Source: G963674505 sp964575975
Lineage (GTDB): Bacteria > Desulfobacterota > Desulfobacteria > Desulfobacterales > SKZT01
Direction: 5' to 3'
Assembly (NCBI GenBank): GCA_964575975.1
Contig: CAZNTU010000191.1
Coordinates: 1-10,669 of the forward strand
DNA: 10,669 nt
In this document: positions 5,891-10,669 of the stretch, in pieces
How positions within the stretch are numbered: position 1 is the first letter of the stretch
How the letters are laid out: each line of letters starts with the position of its first letter
Notes under the pieces: generated by a model
The model's database searches: none
Told to the model about the DNA's origin: nothing
Seen by the model: only the letters and a program-made list of their open reading frames with translations
Made by a program: the position numbers and the translations under genes

Positions 5891-7693
5891 GGCTCGAACA
5901 TCGCCGGCGTGGTCGATATCGCCCGCATGATGCTCCGAGTCGAAAAAATTCCGGGGGTCGCGTTCGCCCGGGATTTCATGTTCGCGTGCTCGGCGGAAAC
6001 CCAGGACAAGCTGGCCGAAACAATAAAGGAACAATCGCTGGAGCTTGTCCGCGCGGCCGTCGCCAGGGCGAAAAATCTCGAACCGCTCCACGAGGACAAA
6101 TACGACGTGGTAAGCCGGGCGCTTGTCTTAGGCGGGGGCTTGGCTGGCATGACCGCCGCTCTCGCAATGGCGGACCAAGGCTTCAAGGTGCATCTCGTGG
6201 AAAAGGCCGGGCGTTTGGGAGGGTTCGCCCTGAACCTGGTCGAAACCCTCGAAGGCACGTCGCCGCCGAAATCCGCCCGCCGCTTGGACGACCGCGTGCG
6301 CAGCCATCCGAACATCGCTCTCCATTTAAACAGCGAATTGATCGAACACAGCGGGTACGCTGGCGCGTTCGAAGGGACCGTCGCGAGCAACCGAGGCAGA
6401 ACGCGAATCGAATACGGCGCGGTCGTGAACGCCGTGGGAGCCGTTCCCTACGCGCCTCGGGAATATTTATACGGCAAGGACCCCCGGGTGCTGACCCAGG
6501 TCGAGTTGGCGAACGAAATGCGCAAAGATCCGCTGTGGCCGAAACGGATCAAAAGCGTTGCGATGATCCAATGCGTGGGCTCCAGGAACAAGGAGTTTCC
6601 ATACTGCGGCAGAGTTTGCTGCTCCGCGGCGGTGAAAAACGCCATCGATTTGAAAAAAGCCAATCCGGAAATCCAGGTGGTAGTATTGTACCGCGATCTC
6701 CGGACTTTCGGATTCAAGGAACTTTACTACCTGGAAGCCAGGAAAAAGGGCGTGCTGTTTTTTCGGTTCGTCCCAAGCGAAAAACCGGAAGTCCGGGACG
6801 ACGACGGACGACTCGTCGTGGATTTCACCGACAGAAGTTCCCGTCGGCGATTCAGGGTGAAGCCGGACCTGGTGGTCCTGAGTTCGGGCATGCGACCGGC
6901 GAAAGACGGCGAAACGATCGCCCGCCTGCTGAAACTGCACAGAACTCCCGAGGGATTTTTCATGGAGGCCCACGTTAAGCTCCGTCCGGTGGAATTCGCT
7001 ACGGCGGGAATATTTTTGGCGGGTCTGGCCCACAGCCCGAGATTCGCCGCCGAAGCCGTCGTCATGGCGAAAGGCGCCGCTCAGCAGGCTGTCAAGATTC
7101 TGTGCCGGAAAGAAATGCCTACCGCGCCGAACGTCGCGGTAGTAGATCCCGACCGATGCACCGCCTGTCTCGCCTGCGTCCGCGTCTGTCCATTCGGCGC
7201 CCCGTTCGCCAACAAGGAAGGAATTTCCGAGATCCCCCCCCCCAAATGCCGGGGATGCGGCATCTGCCCCGGCGAATGCCCCGCGATGGCGATTACCCTG
7301 AAGCACAGCACGGACGGGCAGATTTGCGCCAAGTATTTCTACTCCTCCGCCGGGGAACTCATGGGCGTCGTCCTGCACGACGGCACCTGTTCGAACGCCT
7401 CGCTCCCAGCCGCGACAAGGAAGGCGTCCGCAAGCCGGGGGAGCAGGGCCAGGTCGTCTCACGCCCCGAGGACCTGCTCGAGGAACCCTATGCGCCGATC
7501 AACCTCGAGACCGGCAAACTCGCCCGCGCGGACCTCGGACGGATGCGAACGTACGTCGACTGTTTCGACCGCTTCGTTGAACCGGCGGACGAAAAACTCG
7601 CCGACGGAATCGTCCTTTGCAAAAAGAAGCGCGACGCCTCTGGGAAAATTGCCCTGCCCGAGGGTGCCGACATCCATGCAAGGGAATAGATGA
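5891..7693 (+). CDS. hdrA: HdrA-like second half with C-terminal 2[4Fe-4S] ferredoxin domain
   Basis: This continues from the TGA and is close to a whole HdrA unit: GSNIAGVVDI, the FAD-binding ALVLGGGLAGMTAALAMADQ (about 6118), YLYGKDPRVLTQVELA, IQCVGSRN followed by PYCGRVCC (about 6568-6627, cluster ligands kept), DLVVLSSG, EAHVKLRPVEFATAGIFLAG, then ferredoxin motifs C-x2-C-x2-C-x3-C at about 7156-7190 and about 7249-7278. Between EQSLE and LVRAAVARAK (about 6040) the family's about 55-residue 'VVVASC.PRTHE' segment is missing in frame. HdrA homology ends near 7340 (STDGQI); the rest to 7693 is out-of-frame reading over a YhcG remnant, so the native stop is lost. Translation without UGA decoding would need GTG 5909 or similar. 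It would act in a cytoplasmic Hdr-type electron-transfer complex. Confidence 0.8.
   Translation, partial: GSNIAGVVDIARMMLRVEKIPGVAFARDFMFACSAETQDKLAETIKEQSLELVRAAVARAKNLEPLHEDKYDVVSRALVLGGGLAGMTAALAMADQGFKVHLVEKAGRLGGFALNLVETLEGTSPPKSARRLDDRVRSHPNIALHLNSELIEHSGYAGAFEGTVASNRGRTRIEYGAVVNAVGAVPYAPREYLYGKDPRVLTQVELANEMRKDPLWPKRIKSVAMIQCVGSRNKEFPYCGRVCCSAAVKNAIDLKKANPEIQVVVLYRDLRTFGFKELYYLEARKKGVLFFRFVPSEKPEVRDDDGRLVVDFTDRSSRRRFRVKPDLVVLSSGMRPAKDGETIARLLKLHRTPEGFFMEAHVKLRPVEFATAGIFLAGLAHSPRFAAEAVVMAKGAAQQAVKILCRKEMPTAPNVAVVDPDRCTACLACVRVCPFGAPFANKEGISEIPPPKCRGCGICPGECPAMAITLKHSTDGQICAKYFYSSAGELMGVVLHDGTCSNASLPAATRKASASRGSRARSSHAPRTCSRNPMRRSTSRPANSPARTSDGCERTSTVSTASLNRRTKNSPTESSFAKRSATPLGKLPCPRVPTSMQGNR
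5900..5917 (+). promoter_or_regulatory. Candidate bacterial SECIS-like stem-loop
   Basis: Starting 9 nt after the TGA, ATCGCC can pair with GG(T)CGAT, leaving a GGCGT loop and one bulged T on the 3' arm. The loop begins with G and lies 15 nt after the TGA, near the usual placement of bacterial SECIS apical loops. The same bases encode the conserved NIAGVVD, so the fold may be incidental. Confidence 0.4.
7387..7689 (+). pseudogene. YhcG/DUF1016 PD-(D/E)XK nuclease remnant
   Basis: The frame reads LFERLAPSRDKEGVRK and VVSRPEDLLEEPY, then NLETGKLARADLGRM and YVDCFDRFVEPADEK, GIVLCKK and LPEGADIHARE, a recognisable pass through the C-terminal half of YhcG/DUF1016 proteins. The N-terminal domain is absent. 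About 65 residues between EEPY and PINLETGKL, including part of the nuclease core, are deleted with frame kept. The TAG at 7687 falls where the family has Tyr (ARE-Y-QLYLPS), but no family sequence follows. Such genes belong to accessory defence or mobile cargo. It overlaps the run-on tail of the HdrA frame. Confidence 0.7.
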
Positions 7694-7959
7694 AACTTCC
7701 CGGGAACCTGTCGAGGGGCTCGAATACATGGTCGTGGGAAAAGTGGCCGGCGAGAACCGTCAAGCAGGCGAAGTCGCATCCGTGGAACGTATGCCATGGG
7801 AAGCTTTCGTCCGGGTTGGCTTCAGATGCGTCAAAGACTATGGCCCGGAAAAATGAGAAAATACAGTGTCGCGTCGTCCCCTATCGCTCGGAAATGTTTT
7901 TGCGTTTTTTCAGGCAATGCTGTAACAAAAGGATGAACGCAGCATGAAAGGAGCGTCGT
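7694..7959 (+). other. Unassigned stretch before the toxin-antitoxin-like pair
   Basis: A + frame ending with TGA at 7856 (EGLEYMVVGKVAGENRQ, PWEAFVRVGFRCVKDYG) has protein-like composition but no recognised family and no good start, so it may be one more gene fragment. The last 100 nt are T-rich upstream of the 7960 gene and probably hold its promoter; no box was convincing. Confidence 0.35.
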
Positions 7960-8151
7960 ATGAAAAACGTCATGGAAGCGGAATGGCTTGACATGATTCA
8001 GGCGTTTTTAAAGCTTTCCCCGGAGCAACGCGCCGCCGAGGCCGAAAAACGGTTGGACGAAACTCTGGAACGGATGGCCGCAATGTATGGAATAACAGTC
8101 GGAGACGCCTATGCGAAACTTGTTGAAAACCGTGACAAAATGCATCGATAG
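7960..8151 (+). CDS. Small acidic protein, likely partner of the following nucleotidyltransferase
   Basis: A 63-residue, highly helical and charged protein (SPEQRAAEAEKRLDETLERM) with an excellent AAAGGAG 6 nt ahead of its ATG. It ends with TAG, and the last 41 nt overlap the next gene in another frame, so the two are translationally coupled. No known domain was recognised. The tight overlap with an MNT-type nucleotidyltransferase is typical of toxin-antitoxin-like pairs, and this small protein would be the partner. That role is inferred from arrangement only. Confidence 0.78.
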   Translation: MKNVMEAEWLDMIQAFLKLSPEQRAAEAEKRLDETLERMAAMYGITVGDAYAKLVENRDKMHR

Positions 8152-8710
8152 GTTTTCCAAGGAATCGGGAACGAAAAGGCTCGCCGCCATTATAGGCGGC
8201 GAGGCCGTCATCATGCACGGCATCCCGAGGACCACGCTCGACCTGGATTTGATTTTGCACCTCGAAGGCGACCTTGTTCAATCTCCCGATTTCTTTCGAC
8301 GATTGGAAAACTTTTTCAGGAAAGAACTCGGAGACCGGTTCGAAGTGAAAGCGATTCAAGCTTCGCGAGATCCATTCGATCCAATCCGCCACGATCTGAT
8401 CATTGTCACGGACCGCGAAAAACGATTTAAAAAGTTGGATATTTTGATTGCGAATTTCTTGTGGGAACTCGAAGGATTCAAGGAAATGGTTTCCCCCGAC
8501 GCCGGCGATATCGCGCCCTATCCGATCCCCTATCTTGTCGGATTGAAGTTGCTGGCGGGCGGGATTCAGGACGAACAGGATATCCGAAACCTTTTTCTGG
8601 TGATGTCGGAACCCGAGAAAGAAAAAACGCAAATATTGGCGCGAACAATAAGACGGAATAAAAATTTGGATAGAATTCTCGGCCTTGACGCTTCGCAATC
8701 CAAAACTTGA
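8111..8710 (+). CDS. MNT-type nucleotidyltransferase (AbiEii/DUF6036-like)
   Basis: The 199-residue protein has the polymerase-beta-type nucleotidyltransferase signature G29-G30-E-A-V-I-M-H36-G, R40-T-T and D44-L-D46, followed by a likely third acidic residue in LDILIANF and the usual C-terminal helix YLVGLKLLAGG..DEQDIRNLF. Proteins of this class nucleotidylate tRNA or a partner protein, as in AbiE- or MenA-type and MNT systems. GGAG lies 6 nt before ATG 8111, inside the upstream gene. All key residues appear present, so this gene seems intact amid heavily decayed neighbours. Whether it is toxin or antitoxin cannot be told from sequence. The stop is TGA. Confidence 0.83.
   Translation: MRNLLKTVTKCIDRFSKESGTKRLAAIIGGEAVIMHGIPRTTLDLDLILHLEGDLVQSPDFFRRLENFFRKELGDRFEVKAIQASRDPFDPIRHDLIIVTDREKRFKKLDILIANFLWELEGFKEMVSPDAGDIAPYPIPYLVGLKLLAGGIQDEQDIRNLFLVMSEPEKEKTQILARTIRRNKNLDRILGLDASQSKT
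8180..8203. repeat. Perfect 9-bp inverted repeat inside the nucleotidyltransferase gene
   Basis: CTCGCCGCC and GGCGGCGAG flank the 6-nt spacer ATTATA, over codons for the start of the catalytic motif. It could form an RNA hairpin just after the start of the gene, or may be a by-product of coding Ala-Ala and Gly-Gly. Confidence 0.5.
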
Positions 8711-8791
8711 TTATCTCCATTCCGATCAAGCCGGGGCAGTCTCGACAGACGAGGAGGCGATTCCAGGACGATATTCATTTTCCCCCTTTCA

Positions 8792-9066
8792 AATTACGTC
8801 TACAACTACCGCATATTCGACCGCTACGGCCGCAAGGTGGCCAGCGTCGCGATCCTCGTCGACGACAGCCCGTCTTGGCACCCTTGCAGCTTCAACTACG
8901 AGCTTTGGTGGAGCAGGGCCGGCCTCTGGTTTCCGACGGTGAAGCTCTTGGACTGTAGGGACCGGTGGGACGAGCTGGAGGAATCGACGGACCCGTTCGC
9001 CTCGGTGGTCATGGCCCACCTGAAGGCTGCGGAGACCGGAGATGTTCCGGATAGTTTCAAGGCCAA
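8792..9066 (+). pseudogene. PD-(D/E)XK-family transposase/nuclease remnant (Rpn/DUF4351-like)
   Basis: The frame reads NYVYNYRIFDRYGRKVASVA, ILVDDSPSWHPCSFNYELWW, FPTVKLLDCRDRWDELEES and DPFASVVMAHLKAAET, a good match by eye to the middle of putative PD-(D/E)XK transposase proteins. The N-terminal catalytic part and the C-terminal third are missing, and homology fades after PDSFKAK. There is no start codon or ribosome site for this frame. It is a decayed fragment. Confidence 0.65.
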
Positions 9067-9307
9067 AAACGTCGATCGGGCAGTCGCCAGGCGGACGAGC
9101 CTTCCGCCTCGGTCCCGTCCGGCGGCCGCAAGCCCTCCGCCAACGCCTTCCCGAGCGCCGAACGCGTCCGGGGCGAGGTCGCGCCCGTTCCCGTCGGCCC
9201 GGACACGGCGAAACCGGACACGGGAGACGTCCCGCAATGCTCCCTCGACGAGTCGAACCTCTCCCTGTTCGGACAGCTTTCGGATTCGCGACGAAAGGAC
9301 CTGCCCG
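9067..9307. other. Unassigned stretch between nuclease and hipA remnants
   Basis: A + frame without start (9055-9363) reads PSANAFPSAERVRGEVAPVP and DESNLSLFGQLSDSRRKDLP. The composition is protein-like but no family is recognised. It may be another fragment. Confidence 0.3.
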
Positions 9308-9564
9308 AATGGAAGCGGAACTGTCGTCCAGGTCGATGGCGGTGGACGGAACCCGGGGCTTGAATTCGGTCGGCACGGGATTTAGATCGTACGCGGGCGA
9401 GAGACGCCAGCCGTCCGTGCCCCGAAACAGAAAGCCGCGGTTTCGCAGATGGTCGTCGGTATTGGAAACCAGACTGGAACCACTCGCCAGTCCGGAACTT
9501 CGATTCCCGCCTTTTCCGCCAAGGCCAGCGCAAGCGCTTCCCATAGAACGACATTGTATTCGTC
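9308..9564 (-). pseudogene. hipA: HipA-type kinase toxin remnant
   Basis: Two pieces in different frames survive. The first, from 9564 to about 9472, reads DEYNVVLWEALALALAEKAG and EVPDWRVV, from the middle of HipA. The second, from 9472 to 9308, reads LVSNTDDHLRNRGFL, GWRLSPAYDLNPVP and STAIDLDDSSASI, the conserved C-terminal HipA region including the NTDDH catalytic-loop motif. The segment between them is deleted with loss of frame. With the N-terminus and C-terminal tail also gone, only about a fifth of HipA remains. Functional HipA phosphorylates glutamyl-tRNA synthetase; this one cannot. Confidence 0.75.
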
Positions 9565-9568
9565 GTTT

Positions 9569-9823
9569 TAAATCCCCCAATCTCCCGATCATTCCCGGCA
9601 CGAAGAGCACGCTTGCGTAAATGCCGACCGCGACGCCGGGGTCGACCTTCTTAACCTTGTTCAGGGTCGTGCGAACGATGGATGCGCGATCCGCCATGAT
9701 TGCCGTCGGAATGCGCCGCCTGCGCCGGGCGTCGCGAATATCTTTTCCCAATTTCGAGAGCGCTCGCCAAACCGGTATCGGCGGCGTCTCGACCGAGTGG
9801 CTTCTTCCCGCGGCAACGTCCAT
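9569..9823 (-). pseudogene. hipB: HipB-like XRE antitoxin remnant
   Basis: The frame reads LSKLGKDIRDARRRRRIPTA, IMADRASIVRTTLNKV and DPGVAVGIYASVLFV, a HipB-type helix-turn-helix regulator as found next to hipA. The HTH itself looks complete, but after GMIGRLGDL the sequence passes directly into HipA, so the HipB C-terminus and the HipA N-terminus were lost together. No ribosome binding site precedes ATG 9823. A DNA-binding peptide could still be made in principle. Confidence 0.7.
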
Positions 9824-10228
9824 AAAAGCGGTTTCAATTCAGTATAATGCATACGAATATGAACCCAAGGTCGATGGCTTATGGAATTTGTCGCTTTTGT
9901 CTTTTCCGAGTACCGTACCGCTCGGCCTTTGATTGCCAAGCCGACAGTTTGCCGCCATTCGCACCCGAAGCCGGAAATGCCCGTTTGTATAAATCGCGGA
10001 TGGCGAAATGCGGTCGAACGACGCGGGGAAATGGTTTTCCGACGGTTTTCGGAATTGGAAGACGAATTTTTCCGATATCGAACGCGACGCGTTCGCATGC
10101 AATCCCGATCATGTTCTTTTCGTCGCGGTCGACGCAGGAGCGGACCCGCGTATCCGCCCCGACCGGCAGGCACGCGGGTCCAGGGCCGGAGAAATCCGCG
10201 AACCGACCACCGAATACCCAACCGAGAC
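9824..10228. other. About 400 nt without a recognisable gene
   Basis: Several open frames cross this stretch on both strands, none with a family match or a ribosome binding site. It lies between the hipB start and the rhuM fragment and would have held their promoters. A TATAAT hexamer at 9842-9847 is present but has no clear -35 partner. Confidence 0.35.
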
Positions 10229-10425
10229 ATGGATGCTCCGACCGACAATAAAAAACAACCGATCCGCGATTCCGCCGCCGAATTTCTGGTTTTCGCCGGC
10301 CGGGCCGGGGAGCGGAGCATCGAAGCCCGTTGCGGGGAAGAGACGATCCGGCCGTCCCGAAAGCTTGCGGCGACATTGTTCGATGCCGGCGCCAATATGA
10401 TCGGTTGCCGTCCGAAAAAGGACGG
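10229..10425 (+). pseudogene. RhuM-family virulence protein remnant (N-terminus)
   Basis: From ATG 10229 the frame reads AEFLVFAGRAGERSIEARCG, EETIRPSRKLAATLFD and NMIGCRPKK, matching the N-terminal DNA-binding region of RhuM-type proteins. Homology stops abruptly at about residue 65, where an HsdR fragment begins in another frame. RhuM genes often sit inside type I restriction-modification loci, which fits the neighbour. Confidence 0.65.
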
Positions 10426-10428
10426 GCG

Positions 10429-10545
10429 ACGGGCAAGATCCAACTGGAACGCGACCCGGTCGAGCGGCCTTTCCGCGAACGGCTTCGGAAAACAGGCTGG
10501 TCGCTGATGGAAGGCGACGCGGACGTCGCCGAGCGTACCGGGCGG
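10429..10545 (+). pseudogene. hsdR: Type I restriction HsdR remnant (N-terminus)
   Basis: The frame reads TGKIQLERDPVERPFRERL, RKTGWSLMEGDADVAERT, resembling the first 40 residues of HsdR (ExxVExPFxxxLxxxGW..xEGD). The expected ATG appears as ACG at 10429. Everything after is gone: transposase sequence on the other strand starts at about 10542. It is the stub of a type I restriction locus. Confidence 0.55.
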
Positions 10546-10667
10546 GCTACGTTGTCCGGACCGCGCCCCTTTTTTGTCGCGCATCGGTCCTCGTCGAAAT
10601 TCCAATCCAGGATGTAGTGGCATCCGTTCTCGATGGTCCAGTGTCCCCGAACAACGTTCAGGATTTT
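10542..10667 (-). pseudogene. DDE transposase C-terminal remnant, runs off the window
   Basis: On the - strand the frame reads VVRGHWTIENGCHYILDWNF, DEDRC and KGRGPDNVAR, the last catalytic (Glu) region of ISAs1/IS4-like DDE transposases with its HW.IEN motif. It differs from the ISAs1-like copy at 2494-2941. After VAR the homology is lost at the junction with the hsdR fragment. The rest of the gene, if any, lies beyond the right edge. Confidence 0.65.
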
Positions 10668-10669
10668 TT

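Noticed and set aside
4928..6091. 387-codon open frame on the - strand
   Set aside because: It lies wholly antisense to the HdrB/HdrA frames, has Arg/Phe-rich shadow composition and no ribosome binding site.
5587..6978. 463-codon open frame on the + strand
   Set aside because: It overlaps HdrA in another frame and is very Arg/Gly/Pro-rich, as expected for a shadow of G/C-rich coding DNA; the HdrA frame carries the family motifs.
6467..7462. 331-codon - strand frame
   Set aside because: It is antisense to the strongly conserved HdrA second half.
9661..10623. 320-codon - strand frame
   Set aside because: It crosses hipB (in another frame), the RhuM and HsdR fragments and a transposase end without any consistent family signal.

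Overview
The window looks like part of a strictly anaerobic bacterium, most likely a Desulfobacterota ('deltaproteobacterial') sulfate reducer or syntroph. The clues are a heterodisulfide-reductase-like hdrC-hdrB-hdrA cluster whose HdrA frames resemble the large tandem HdrA proteins of that group, a rubrerythrin-type diiron protein, and a UGA codon exactly at a conserved HdrA cysteine, as expected of a selenocysteine-using lineage. This is read from motifs; no database search was possible.

Layout. 1-800: a strong bidirectional terminator, then a leftward rubrerythrin-like gene. 1184-2249: a small intact cluster with a 78-residue protein that is 37% histidine, an 88-residue Cys-rich protein, and a convergent single-domain cupin. 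2494-2941: an internally deleted IS (ISAs1-like) with both terminal inverted repeats, followed by a Fis-type HTH protein and a remnant of an AbiEi-type antitoxin on the other strand. 3733-about 7340: the Hdr cluster. 7387-7689: a YhcG/DUF1016 nuclease remnant. 7960-8710: an apparently intact overlapping gene pair (63-residue protein plus MNT-type nucleotidyltransferase), toxin-antitoxin-like. 8792-10669: a graveyard of a PD-(D/E)XK transposase/nuclease, hipA, hipB, rhuM, hsdR and another transposase, each kept as a short fragment.

The Hdr cluster is the most interesting part. All iron-sulfur cysteines that can be checked in HdrC, HdrB and the last HdrA half are present, yet the reading is interrupted by two in-frame TAG codons (3832, 5234), one in-frame TGA (5888) and one frame change in hdrB (about 4650). 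The TGA replaces the cysteine of the HdrA 'CHCG.NIAG' motif and is followed by a short stem-loop, so selenocysteine is a reasonable reading. The TAGs could be ordinary nonsense mutations or, in a pyrrolysine-decoding host, sense codons. Against a working enzyme, the HdrA part appears to have lost several segments by in-frame deletion and hdrB runs directly into the middle of HdrA.

Taken together, the window looks like a genome losing accessory DNA mainly by deletion, such as a symbiont or recently bottlenecked lineage. Stress and metal-handling genes stay intact, defence and mobile genes are reduced to stubs, and a formerly selenocysteine-dependent electron-bifurcating Hdr complex is either rearranged or in early decay.
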